This document shows positions 8,441 to 18,386 of a stretch of 64,000 nucleotides of DNA, piece by piece. The stretch lies in assembly GCA_018650795.1 (NCBI GenBank), contig JABIFG010000207.1:1-64000 (forward strand), written 5' to 3'. This DNA is from Fidelibacterota bacterium (lineage in GTDB: Bacteria; Fidelibacterota; UBA8477; JABMPR01). The position numbers and the translations under genes are program-made. The notes below the pieces were generated by a model. That model did not search any database. It was given only the letters and a program-made list of their open reading frames with translations, and was not told the DNA's origin. Each line of letters opens with the position of its first letter. Within the stretch, counting starts at the first letter, position 1.

Positions 8441-11400
8441 TTCAACACCGCGAATTTTCCAATTTGCTCTCGCCCTGATTCCATTGATTCCACACGGTAT
8501 ATGTACATTCCTGCAGCAATCTCCAGATTTTCTTCAGTAAGTAGATTCCAGTGGACAGATCCATTGGCTGCTGCATTATCAACTTCTATGGTTTTAATCA
8601 AGACACCAGATGAAGTAAAAATATGGATAACACAAGATGCTGGAAGGTGAGTAAACATCAATTTACGAGGCTGGTTCAGGAAGCGATTCCGCAGCGCTCC
8701 TTCCATTGCGTTTGTACCAACATAAGGATTGGGGACAACCTTGATGCTGTCCATGGTTTGAGCTTCGCGAACAAGATCAACTTCTTGAATGGAACGCGCC
8801 GTATATCTTATCGTATCGGTGCTCCAAAATGGTCTGGTAAATTCGAGTTGATATCTATCACCTACTCCTGGATAATCAAGATCACTACCACCAATAAAAT
8901 CTATCACAAAGGCTGTACCCAACCACTTTGCTGACGTATCAATGCTACCGACAAGAATCTTATCCTGAAATTTGTTAAACAATCCATCAGTATTCCAGGA
9001 TGGACCATAATGATCCTGAACAACCAAATCCATAATGGGATGATTGCCGTCCGAATCGACCAGGCTTGTGTTGATCACGTAAAAGTCAAAAGATTGATCC
9101 AAAATGACTTTTGGAGGAAACCATAAGCCATTGTCATTTTCATCTCGGACGCCGGCGGAAGAGCCAACCTGGCTAGTGTAAGCAAGTGTATCCCCGGTGA
9201 AAACAATCTCATAATCAAAGGGAAAGAGATTGGTTTCTCGCTTGGTGAGTGAAACCAACATGTGGTTGATTGGGGAACCGCTAATCCAACCAGTAGCATA
9301 GGGTCCGTCATCCATTTCAGGTGTAAAAACACTCTGGTCAATATGAAGCTGGATACCATCGATAATATCCGTTATGATGAGCGTATCCGGGTTCAAACCC
9401 CAAATATCCAAATCCTCATCGTAAATTAGATTATCGGTTGAATAATTAACATTTCCAGCTGAATCGTAGCGGGACTCACTATGTACCATCACGGGTTGTT
9501 CACCGGTGACGTCTAACACTTTATACCCACTGGTTATATAATTTGTGGGGTTTGACCTGTTATTCAACAAGGTATCAATGAAGAACGTGACCTCGTAGGT
9601 ATGCCCGTCTTTAACTTGATCGCGTGCGAAGACGATTGGGGTTACAGTACCGCTCCCGAGAGTTGGCTCTTGTAATGAATCCAACAAAACAACTGGATCA
9701 TGAAATCCTGCGGCCGTACTTCTGGGAGTCACTATTTGAACATTCTTACCTATGCCGGAGATTACGTCGTACTCATCAATGCTAACTACCAGGTTATTTT
9801 CAGTAGGCGCGATGCCTGGAATGCTCGTGCTAATACCATAATCATAGGCAGCTAAACCGTAATAATACGTTCTACCGTTTTCAACTTTTTCATCAACAAA
9901 ATAATGTTTTAAGCCTGTTTCTGTACCGAGGTTATATGCAATCCCGTTAACCAGACCAAAATCAGCAAAACCAAATACAGAATCAATTAAATCACATTCA
10001 AATATGGGATCTTTGAATGTGGGTAGACCATAACCGTCCGTTATAACTTCTGCATCTTCAAAGAATTTATCAGTAGACCGATATAATTTATAACCCTCAA
10101 AATCATTCACGTTTCCAATAAATGGATCCCGGGTAAGTTTGTCCGAACGATCATCCCAGGTTAAAATGACTTTTCCATCGCCTGCTGTGGCTTCCAGTGT
10201 CGGCATTAAAGGTGGTTGAGCAAATCGATAATCTGATTCATAAATCAACTGGACTACTGCCTTTAATTCATATAACGCAGGAGCTATCCAGTCAGGCGAT
10301 AACATGTTCTCGTCTCTTGAATGGAGCTCAGCCATAGAAACTCGCTCTGTTCTTCCTGCAAATAGCGGGAAAGGACCTGATGCAAACAATTCTACTAGGT
10401 TGGCGTTCACATCATATAACCTCACCAGGGTATCTGAGGCAACCATATCCCACATAATTTCATCATTGCTAAACCATTTTGTACCTGGAGGTGCCGGACC
10501 TTCAGGTACTCCAACAATAGTGAAAAGTTGAAATGATGTTAATCCTAGCATATCAGATTCGCTCACATCAGTCTCAGCAAAATTTGGTTCACAACCCAGG
10601 GCTTCATCAAAATCTGGTTGATGATTTCCTTCACCTATATCAGGGCCGGGATAATTCAAATCGAGAGGTCCTAGTCCATCCAGACCTACATCATCACCAT
10701 ATGATTCAGACGACTGGTAGATGCCATCCCCATTTAAATCCTCTCCATCTCTCCAATCCTGATCTTCATCCCCTGACCAGTGTGGTTTTAATTCTGATTC
10801 GGACAAACCGTAAAATTCCAGGAATTTCGCGAGGTCATTAATTCCATCATATGCCCCAACTTCAGTTCCGGCCAGGTTGTCTCTTTTCTCATCAATGAGG
10901 CCATCATCATCGTTATCCTCATTATCAAAAGCCAGACCTGGGCTCTCCAAATAGGCAAATCCCATAATTCCAGGGGTGCCACCATCCGAGGCTGACTCAT
11001 CCTTATCCCATGAGTATGCCAGATCCAATTCATCATTGTAAAATCCGATGTCATCATCAGGACCTTCACCACCAATGGCATTATCCACCCAATATCCAAA
11101 ACAAACTTCAGGAAGATCGTATATTGAGTTATTCGTTATGTTGTATTCCCAGAAAAGAGCATCCCGCACTTGAGGATTATTCCATTGAAATCCACGGGTT
11201 TCAACTCGCAGACCCAACCCTCCCCACGGGGCATCATTTTGAATGGTAATTTCATGCCCTTCCTGACCGATAAAATGTCCGGGGCGCGGGTAGTATTTAA
11301 CCATATCATCATCGCCGAGGTATTCCTGATCCTGAGCATCATTTACTACAAAATAGGTCTCCAGATCGGCATATTGGATACCCCTGCCAAATCTTCCATC

Positions 11401-11970
11401 CCATTCCAGTGGCCATTCCTTCGAATATCCACCTTTTGGCCAGCCCTCGACTGGCCAAGATGCTGTGTCATTACTCATGGCTGGGTGCTCACTGGTTTCG
11501 TTAAAATATCCCCAGACCGGGTAGAAGCCCCACTCAGTACTGCTTGTGTCACTTCGATCCATATGCTCTCGGTAACTGGTTTGCAAATAATGCAGGACAT
11601 GCAGGTTTGGATCATTTTCGATGACAGATTGATCTTGAACAACGATTGAATCTACTGTGCTAGGATCTCCATCATTTTCAATATAGACCCTTGCCCCTAC
11701 CAGTAATCCAATACCATCAAGCATCTTATAACCGGAGTTGTTATTGGGCCATTTCGAAGCGGCTTCATCAGGCCAATTTGACAATTCAGTGTTATTGGTA
11801 AACTCTAGATGAATGCGGTTTCCATTCATAGTACCTTCACGCTCGGCATCAAAATCGCCAGCTACATCAATAGGGCCACTATATGGCCGCCCCTGGCTGC
11901 TTAACACCAACGGTAATCCAAGGAGTATGGTTAAAACGAAGGTTATCCTGAGTTGTTTTGATGTATTCAT
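8437..11970 (-). CDS. Giant secreted protein with fibronectin-III-like region and sorting domain
   Basis: 1177-residue exported protein with a signal peptide ending about LVLSSQG. It contains Asp-rich, probably calcium-binding loops (NEDNDDDGLIDE and DLNGDGIYQ), a fibronectin-III-like region at about 590-750 (VILTWDD, EGYKLYRST, TYYYGLAAYD), further beta-rich segments, and a C-terminal sorting-like module starting KVVPNPYVG. No catalytic motif is visible. It lies one base after the TonB receptor gene and overlaps the PorV-like gene, a trio that recurs in FCB genomes. Since no SusD is present, this protein could take the surface glycan-capture role beside the receptor; that is inference. Confidence 0.7.
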   Translation of the reverse strand: MNTSKQLRITFVLTILLGLPLVLSSQGRPYSGPIDVAGDFDAEREGTMNGNRIHLEFTNNTELSNWPDEAASKWPNNNSGYKMLDGIGLLVGARVYIENDGDPSTVDSIVVQDQSVIENDPNLHVLHYLQTSYREHMDRSDTSSTEWGFYPVWGYFNETSEHPAMSNDTASWPVEGWPKGGYSKEWPLEWDGRFGRGIQYADLETYFVVNDAQDQEYLGDDDMVKYYPRPGHFIGQEGHEITIQNDAPWGGLGLRVETRGFQWNNPQVRDALFWEYNITNNSIYDLPEVCFGYWVDNAIGGEGPDDDIGFYNDELDLAYSWDKDESASDGGTPGIMGFAYLESPGLAFDNEDNDDDGLIDEKRDNLAGTEVGAYDGINDLAKFLEFYGLSESELKPHWSGDEDQDWRDGEDLNGDGIYQSSESYGDDVGLDGLGPLDLNYPGPDIGEGNHQPDFDEALGCEPNFAETDVSESDMLGLTSFQLFTIVGVPEGPAPPGTKWFSNDEIMWDMVASDTLVRLYDVNANLVELFASGPFPLFAGRTERVSMAELHSRDENMLSPDWIAPALYELKAVVQLIYESDYRFAQPPLMPTLEATAGDGKVILTWDDRSDKLTRDPFIGNVNDFEGYKLYRSTDKFFEDAEVITDGYGLPTFKDPIFECDLIDSVFGFADFGLVNGIAYNLGTETGLKHYFVDEKVENGRTYYYGLAAYDYGISTSIPGIAPTENNLVVSIDEYDVISGIGKNVQIVTPRSTAAGFHDPVVLLDSLQEPTLGSGTVTPIVFARDQVKDGHTYEVTFFIDTLLNNRSNPTNYITSGYKVLDVTGEQPVMVHSESRYDSAGNVNYSTDNLIYDEDLDIWGLNPDTLIITDIIDGIQLHIDQSVFTPEMDDGPYATGWISGSPINHMLVSLTKRETNLFPFDYEIVFTGDTLAYTSQVGSSAGVRDENDNGLWFPPKVILDQSFDFYVINTSLVDSDGNHPIMDLVVQDHYGPSWNTDGLFNKFQDKILVGSIDTSAKWLGTAFVIDFIGGSDLDYPGVGDRYQLEFTRPFWSTDTIRYTARSIQEVDLVREAQTMDSIKVVPNPYVGTNAMEGALRNRFLNQPRKLMFTHLPASCVIHIFTSSGVLIKTIEVDNAAANGSVHWNLLTEENLEIAAGMYIYRVESMESGREQIGKFAVLK

Positions 11971-11971
11971 T

Positions 11972-14842
11972 CTATAATTCTACTTCCAGGCCAATTTTTA
12001 TTTCACGAGGTGTACTGAACATTCCAGGGTCTTTGTATCGATCATCATATGTATTGAATTTACTGCGATGTCCCTCAATATCGCCTTCTTCAACGATATC
12101 TGAATATGCTCTACCGGTGGTACTATTTACATAATTCTCGTTATAACGATCAAGTACGTTATAAACTGAAAGATTCAAGCGGGCATTAACACCAAACATC
12201 TGAGGAAGTCTCAGAAATCCGGTAAAATCCACATGATAGCCAAGCGCTTTGTAATTATTGTTAGGCGCTAGATTTATATTCACCAGAGGACTTCCAGTCA
12301 TGGGCGAATATGAATAAGTCGTTCCCGAGTTAACATACCCAGTAAAGAAGCCACCATAATTTGAGGCTGTATATCCGGCTGACACATTAAAGGTATGTCT
12401 CTGGTCCCAACTCATTGGGATCATTTTATTGACTTCATCAATTTTCGAGCCTGCTCTGTTAAAGGTTTGCTGGGGATTATCCGCATTACCCTTGGTGTAC
12501 TGCAGCGTATAATTCACATTGGTACGAAAGCCACCCTTATTAAAGTCAAACTTGACTTCCAGACCACGTACGTTGCCATAATCCTTGTTTGTATATAAGC
12601 CGTAATTTATTTGATTATAGGTTGTGACAACCGCCACAGTTAATAAATCATATATATCTCTATAATAGAGATTTACTTCAACTCCCATACCCTCAGCCAG
12701 CTCTTGCCATAAACCAATTTCATAGCTTACTGTCTTTTGGGCATTTAAACCAAGTGTTTCACCACCCAGATTCCCGTTACCCATGGTTGTCCCATAATCG
12801 GCTGAGCCAACGAGAAAAGCATCATTGGCATAAATGGCTGAATAGGCTGGCATTTGGAAAAAATGGCCATAACTAAAATGTAAAACAGCTCTGTTTCCGA
12901 GTTGATAAGCAAGCCCAAAACGGGGGCTAATTTGATAAATTGATTTTGAGTCAAGAAATTCTGACATTCTTGGTTCATCTAGAACCTTAACACTATCCTG
13001 CAATTCAGAATCCCATACCAAAATGGGAACACCCAGGGAATCCTTAACATAATATGTTGAGGAGTTGGATGGATTTCGTCTCTGTGAGGGGTAAACTGTA
13101 TTTGCATCAAAATAGTCATAGCGTAAGCCAACGTTAATAACCATTTCATCAAATTCCATTTTGTCTTGAATATAGAAAGATCCATCTATCGGTTTCTTTG
13201 TATAACTATCTGCGTCAAGAGTATTATTCCCTAGAGTGACCGGTTTGTAATCATATTCATTATCTGTACCAGCATATGCATTCTTAATCAGGTGATATGA
13301 GCTGGTGATGTCATGCTGGGAGAGCTGAACACCGGTTTTCAGACTATGGGTATTGTTTACCTGCCAGGTCAGATCAAATTTTGCATTTTTTGTGATTGTT
13401 TCACGTTCGGTATGCCCCTTGTCTTGCCCACCATAGGAGAATCCAGGACCAAATGAGTTTGCATAAAGTTCATGGATGTAATTATAAACAGTATCACCAG
13501 CGGCATACCAGATACCATTAATTTGACTAAATTCTTCAGCAATGGTGTATGATTGTGGATCCTTAAAAAGGTAATTACCATAATAGTTTGTTGACTGACT
13601 CAACTTGATATCATAGAAAAGTGAGTTGCTGAGCATATGATTCAGTTGAAAGGCAATAAAATCTGTATTGCCATAATTCTTATTTCTACCATCAGGTTTA
13701 TATTTGTTTGCGTGGCTATATCCACTCCACTCATCCACATTCCTGTTGAACATAATTGAGGAGCGAAGTTTAGGGCTTGGTTTGAAAGATAATTTTGTTA
13801 AAAGTGAAGAGTGTTTACTTGAACCCATTGAGACAAAAGCACTGTCCCCTGTGTGCACATCATCCCATTCCAGCGAATCAGCCGATGAGTAATCACTGAC
13901 GTCCCAAACGTTAAAACGCCTGATTCCATTCAGATGTCCAGCTGTTGATTGCTCACGATAATTGATGAAAAATCCAATCCGGTCACCCAGTATGGGACCG
14001 GTTATCATAAATTTGTTATCATAGTTCGTATTTAGATTAAAGCGATCCTCCTTATTACCAGTCAGACCGAATGGTTCCAATCCGAGAAAAATATCCTTTT
14101 CACCCTCATATGTATTTGATGTAAAATAGGTAGCTATTGATGACGAAACGCTTGCGTGAAACTCTTTGGAGCCATTCTTTGTAACAGCATTTACGATGCC
14201 ACTCATGGCGTTCCCATATTCTGCATTAAATGTGCCCGTAATAACCTCTAGATCTTGCACAGCCTCAGTTTCGACGCTCACTGTTGCACTATTTCCACCA
14301 AATACTTCATCTACCTGGATACCATCTATGAGATAGCTGACTTCACCACTACGGCCGCCTCGAAAATGCCCGGCGACAACTCCAGCTTGCATATTGACAA
14401 CAGCCCCAATGCTCTCAACAGGAAGGACTTCAATATCTTCTGAGGAAATATTTTTTACCGTACTTGTTTGATCCCGTTTGGTTGAAATCTTACTAGCAGT
14501 TACAACTACTGTAGCCCCTTCCATTATACTACTGTTGATGTCAGCATCTAGATAAGTCGTTCGATTTGTAGAAACTCGCACATCTTCAACTACATAAATC
14601 TCATAACCAATCATCGAGACTTTAACAGTATAGGTACCAGGCGTTAAATTGATAATATCATAATAGCCATGTTCATCTGTAACTGCACCAACGCCGGCTT
14701 CTTCAATGATGACATTTACACCGATCATGAATTCTTTATTTTCGGCATCTCTAATTTTTCCTGCAATTTTCCCAGTTGTCTGTGCATGCATACTTGAAAC
14801 AATAAGTAGGCTAAAAATCAGGGCTGTAAATAGTTTATTCAT
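11972..14842 (-). CDS. TonB-dependent outer-membrane receptor (SusC-like)
   Basis: 956 residues with a signal peptide (LLIVSSMHAQ) and a carboxypeptidase-regulatory-like domain at about 22-105 (GKIAGKIRD, GVGAVTDEHGYYDI, GTYTVKVSMIGY). The plug spans about 110-240 (VSYLIDGIQVDEVFGG, FNAEYGNAMSGIVNAVTK), followed by a 22-strand-type barrel to the C-terminal LEVEL. It should import oligosaccharides, presumably laminarin or mixed-linkage glucan fragments, across the outer membrane using TonB energy. No SusD gene follows; instead the gene is next to the giant FN3-like protein and the PorV-like barrel. It begins the tight eight-gene run down to position 52. Substrate is inferred only from the neighbouring glucanases. 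Confidence 0.9.
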   Translation of the reverse strand: MNKLFTALIFSLLIVSSMHAQTTGKIAGKIRDAENKEFMIGVNVIIEEAGVGAVTDEHGYYDIINLTPGTYTVKVSMIGYEIYVVEDVRVSTNRTTYLDADINSSIMEGATVVVTASKISTKRDQTSTVKNISSEDIEVLPVESIGAVVNMQAGVVAGHFRGGRSGEVSYLIDGIQVDEVFGGNSATVSVETEAVQDLEVITGTFNAEYGNAMSGIVNAVTKNGSKEFHASVSSSIATYFTSNTYEGEKDIFLGLEPFGLTGNKEDRFNLNTNYDNKFMITGPILGDRIGFFINYREQSTAGHLNGIRRFNVWDVSDYSSADSLEWDDVHTGDSAFVSMGSSKHSSLLTKLSFKPSPKLRSSIMFNRNVDEWSGYSHANKYKPDGRNKNYGNTDFIAFQLNHMLSNSLFYDIKLSQSTNYYGNYLFKDPQSYTIAEEFSQINGIWYAAGDTVYNYIHELYANSFGPGFSYGGQDKGHTERETITKNAKFDLTWQVNNTHSLKTGVQLSQHDITSSYHLIKNAYAGTDNEYDYKPVTLGNNTLDADSYTKKPIDGSFYIQDKMEFDEMVINVGLRYDYFDANTVYPSQRRNPSNSSTYYVKDSLGVPILVWDSELQDSVKVLDEPRMSEFLDSKSIYQISPRFGLAYQLGNRAVLHFSYGHFFQMPAYSAIYANDAFLVGSADYGTTMGNGNLGGETLGLNAQKTVSYEIGLWQELAEGMGVEVNLYYRDIYDLLTVAVVTTYNQINYGLYTNKDYGNVRGLEVKFDFNKGGFRTNVNYTLQYTKGNADNPQQTFNRAGSKIDEVNKMIPMSWDQRHTFNVSAGYTASNYGGFFTGYVNSGTTYSYSPMTGSPLVNINLAPNNNYKALGYHVDFTGFLRLPQMFGVNARLNLSVYNVLDRYNENYVNSTTGRAYSDIVEEGDIEGHRSKFNTYDDRYKDPGMFSTPREIKIGLEVEL

Positions 14843-14900
14843 GGTATACTTTTTCTTTAAGATGAATTCTCTTTCCGGGTGATCTTGCAGATGCAGCCAT

Positions 14901-14928
14901 CCCCGAGTGCAATAAATTACACTCGGGG
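14901..14928. repeat. 9-bp inverted repeat between operon segments
   Basis: Perfect arms CCCCGAGTG and CACTCGGGG around a 10-base AT-rich loop lie in the 107-bp gap between the stop of the multi-module protein and the TonB receptor start. No T tract follows on the minus strand, so it is not a classic intrinsic terminator. It could be an mRNA-stabilising or partially attenuating hairpin between segments of a long operon. That role is inferred. Confidence 0.6.
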
Positions 14929-14949
14929 TTTGACCACACTAGGATATGT

Positions 14950-17900
14950 TTATTTAAGCAGTGTTACTTTCATTACTGACGTTCCAGAAGCACGGGATAT
15001 TACAACAAAGTAAATTCCGGTACCCATTGGTTGTCCGTAAGAATTTCTGCCATTCCATACAACATTATAATGGCCAGGAGCATGTCTTGTCTCAAGAAGA
15101 GATCTGACATTCTGACCCAACATATTGTAGATATCAATTTTAACATCTTCAATAGCTGGAAGCTGATATTGTATAGTTACATCTGGATTAAATGGGTTGG
15201 GATAAGTACTCATCAAGAACTCAGTGGGCAGCAGAAGTTCATCATCTACAGCTACTGTGTTACAGGATCCAAACACCACACCTGGGACATCGTATTCTGT
15301 TTCATCACCGATTGGTGTGAGGAGTTGACGTACATCAAGATCCACACCATTATCGAAAACAGTACATTCCAGACCCGCCATATTTTCAAAGGTTCCAGCA
15401 GCATATGCAAACAGGTAGTTTACCGTATCACGTGAAGACAGAGTCAGGCTCCCGCTCCACACACCGCTCACTGCAGTTTCTGTGAAAAGAACTGGATTTG
15501 AAAAATCCCACTCATCATCTGAGCTGATTACATAAGGTGCATCCACTGCAGGATTAAAACCTGCTTCAGCTCTCATATCAACGTTGAAAGTAACCTCAAC
15601 GTCATGGATTGGAGCACAAGGGAAACAACTGCTAAAGCAGAAGGCTGGGAGAATAAGATCAACTTCAGATGTTATTGTTCGGTCGTTATAATCACCAACT
15701 CCACAACCACCGTTACCAAGATCGTCGGAGTCTTCCCAGGCTCCACCCCAGCTACCATCAGTCGGTCCATTTCTAAACTTCCAACCAAATGCAGCACCAG
15801 CAGGGATCTCTATGGTGTATTCCCAGATATCATCAGCATCGGTGTCATCCATTACATAGCCAATTTCACCAATATCTCCACCAGCCATATATACACCAGC
15901 AGCATCAACAACTTCATCCTGCATGTTGACTCTGAATGTAACGTTAACAACATCTACGATACCACAACTACCATCGTCAGTACACTGACCAAAACAAGTC
16001 ATTACGGTAGTATCGTTTACTCCTACTTCAATGTGACGATCATTCCATGGGTCTACTGCACAATCTTGACCCGCGATATTCTCTTTGTAATCAAAACTGG
16101 GACCGTTTGTGAATGTATAATCTTCACTAAAGTTATTCAACACCTGTACAACGATAGTATAGATATCATCACCAGCAGTCTCATCGCCGTCGATACCTTC
16201 ATCATTAAACTCGTAATTACCAGGTGACCCAAAATATGATCCACCAGCAAGAAATACACCTTCAGCGCTTACTTCTTCCAGGGACATATTTAGTTCAAAG
16301 GTGAGATCAACAACATCCGTTTCATAGAGACAACTACCGTCACTTACTGTTGCTAACGGATCATAATTGATAGCAGTGGGATCCGTACAACCATATACAT
16401 CATCAGAATAAATAACGGCCAGGTTATCAATCCAGATTGCACCAGTAGTTACGTCTCCAATTTCGGTTACCCAGGGTGGATCGACCCATTCGAAGGAATA
16501 TCCAACGATTTTGCTGAAATCAAGTTCATTATCTCCGGTGATTCCTGCCCAACCTGTTCTATGAAAACCCTCGCTGTATTCCTGAATACTACCAGCATCT
16601 TCGAGAGGAATTCTGATCTCATTCCATTCAGTATCGAGCTGATCAAGAATGTAGTCATCCTCAATAAAGGAGTACCAGACTTCAACACTGTCTTTTTCCC
16701 ATTTAGTGGGATCAGGCTGGTCACTGGCTTCAAACAGGATGAAGCGCATTGCTAGCGATGAGTCAACTGATGTATCCTCATAGTTCCGATAATGAAAACT
16801 GAAGTAGTTATGGTCTGTAATATCAAGATAATCATCTTCATAATGCAGCAGCCCTGCGTAACCACCGTAGGTATAATAATTTTCAACGGAATAGTTAAAC
16901 TGGACCGCACCAACACCATCTTGTGGGATTCCATCACCTGTAACCGGCGTAGAAGTCACCCAGGTTAGACCAGGCGTTGCATCATCACTAAAATCTAAAA
17001 TCCAGTTTTCTGTGTCGCCAATTGCTATATCAGCAGCAGTTTCAAAACCATTCAGTACCAGTGTTTCAGGTATCGTCCATGGCACGCCATGAAAATAGAT
17101 ATTGTCTAAATAAATATCTCCATTACCATCGAATTTTAATTGGTGAATGTCAGTCAGAACCATACCCAGATCAGTAAAATAATCTAAGCGTATGTCAACA
17201 CTCGTCCAACCATCCCCACCAACAGGTAAGGCATAAGCTTGTTCTCCGCTGGAGATACTAATTGGAAATACATTCAAGGCCGTAGAGTTCATACTCCAGA
17301 AATCAACATGCAGGTAGCCCTTGGCTGAGACATCATGGGCAACGCCTCCATCCGCACTTCCAATATTGATTCCCTGCCAGTTTAAACCTTCATAAACCAT
17401 CGTGTTATTAGCTTCAATCTGTATTTCGGAATAGACAGTAGCCTGTCCCCAACCAGGATTGAAGTTGGTTCCAGCTATGTCAGTATAAGCATCACTATAT
17501 ATTGAAATGACATCAACTTCCAGTTCGGTAGGTGTTGGTGCAGCAACAAGTGGTGAATTTGCAATCTCATCACAGGCAACACATGCATTCCAACAAATTG
17601 TGTCCATTACAACATCATTAAATAGCGCTACAACACCGTAGGTAACATCTGCAGGATCATCAGGATGTGGAAAAGAACATGCAGATCCAACCGCTGGACG
17701 TCCCTCAGGACTTCCCCAGCCACCGCCTAAAAGATAAAGAAAACGATGCGTGCCGGCTGCAACAGTGGCAGTCGCGGAATAGATACCATCGGCGTTATCA
17801 TCTGTTAGCTCAAGATCCCAGCCACTCCATCCACCAAAATCGCCAGTAGCCCAAATATTAGAACCATCAGGAACTGTTTCATTGGCCATATCAACGATAA

Positions 17901-18336
17901 ATGTTACATCATATTCATCCTGACAGGGTTCACAGGAGTTCCAACAAGTTGTGTCAGCAAGCACGTCAGCATCAACCACAGTAAAACCGAAAGTGGCATC
18001 ACCTTCATCTACAGCTGAATCACAAATTGATTGATCTGGTGGTCTTCCTTCAGGGCTTCCCCAACCACCGCCTATGAGATATAAAAAGCGGTACGACCCT
18101 GGAGCTAAATTAAGTGTATCAGAAAAAATGCCATCACCATCAGGATCTGTTAGTTCAGCACCCCAACCAGACCAGTTATCGAATTCTCCCGTGGCCCAGA
18201 TATTTGTACCATCTCCAATATCTGCACGTGCGGCATCTACGGCGATGATCACGTCATAAGTCTGCGCAGTCAACAGCGCAGGCAACAACATGAAAATTGC
18301 CAGTGTTAAAATAATGTAGTTACGTTTAGGTCGCAT
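14950..18336 (-). CDS. Multi-module glycan-binding surface protein with sorting domain
   Basis: I start it at the ATG at 18336 because GAGGAGGA (18343-18350) lies just upstream; the longer reading frame merely translates that ribosome site. About 1128 residues: signal peptide (LLPALLTAQ); two near-identical modules (about 12-225) with NIWATG(E/D)F and RFLYL(I/L)GGGWGSPEGRP, like CBM48/CBM20-type sandwiches; and a SDAYTDIAGTNFNPGWGQ module (about 245-400) also found twice in the protein at 39983-42307. A jelly-roll-like domain, a GCTDPTAINYDP repeat and three more sandwich modules follow. The last 90 residues are a YPNPFN sorting domain. No enzyme motif is visible, so a glycan-capture role is inferred. 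It follows the symporter gene by 50 bases. Confidence 0.75.
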   Translation of the reverse strand: MRPKRNYIILTLAIFMLLPALLTAQTYDVIIAVDAARADIGDGTNIWATGEFDNWSGWGAELTDPDGDGIFSDTLNLAPGSYRFLYLIGGGWGSPEGRPPDQSICDSAVDEGDATFGFTVVDADVLADTTCWNSCEPCQDEYDVTFIVDMANETVPDGSNIWATGDFGGWSGWDLELTDDNADGIYSATATVAAGTHRFLYLLGGGWGSPEGRPAVGSACSFPHPDDPADVTYGVVALFNDVVMDTICWNACVACDEIANSPLVAAPTPTELEVDVISIYSDAYTDIAGTNFNPGWGQATVYSEIQIEANNTMVYEGLNWQGINIGSADGGVAHDVSAKGYLHVDFWSMNSTALNVFPISISSGEQAYALPVGGDGWTSVDIRLDYFTDLGMVLTDIHQLKFDGNGDIYLDNIYFHGVPWTIPETLVLNGFETAADIAIGDTENWILDFSDDATPGLTWVTSTPVTGDGIPQDGVGAVQFNYSVENYYTYGGYAGLLHYEDDYLDITDHNYFSFHYRNYEDTSVDSSLAMRFILFEASDQPDPTKWEKDSVEVWYSFIEDDYILDQLDTEWNEIRIPLEDAGSIQEYSEGFHRTGWAGITGDNELDFSKIVGYSFEWVDPPWVTEIGDVTTGAIWIDNLAVIYSDDVYGCTDPTAINYDPLATVSDGSCLYETDVVDLTFELNMSLEEVSAEGVFLAGGSYFGSPGNYEFNDEGIDGDETAGDDIYTIVVQVLNNFSEDYTFTNGPSFDYKENIAGQDCAVDPWNDRHIEVGVNDTTVMTCFGQCTDDGSCGIVDVVNVTFRVNMQDEVVDAAGVYMAGGDIGEIGYVMDDTDADDIWEYTIEIPAGAAFGWKFRNGPTDGSWGGAWEDSDDLGNGGCGVGDYNDRTITSEVDLILPAFCFSSCFPCAPIHDVEVTFNVDMRAEAGFNPAVDAPYVISSDDEWDFSNPVLFTETAVSGVWSGSLTLSSRDTVNYLFAYAAGTFENMAGLECTVFDNGVDLDVRQLLTPIGDETEYDVPGVVFGSCNTVAVDDELLLPTEFLMSTYPNPFNPDVTIQYQLPAIEDVKIDIYNMLGQNVRSLLETRHAPGHYNVVWNGRNSYGQPMGTGIYFVVISRASGTSVMKVTLLK

Positions 18337-18386
18337 TGTGCGTCCTCCTCTTTTTGTGTTACTCTTCATTCTTTATACAAACATTG

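Noticed and set aside
11170-11649. 159-codon plus-strand open frame inside the giant FN3-like protein gene
   Set aside because: Antisense shadow of a long coding region with low-complexity composition; no supporting signal.
14901-14928. Intrinsic terminator between the multi-module protein and TonB receptor genes
   Set aside because: The stem is strong but no T tract follows on the transcribed strand, so it is listed as an inverted repeat only.
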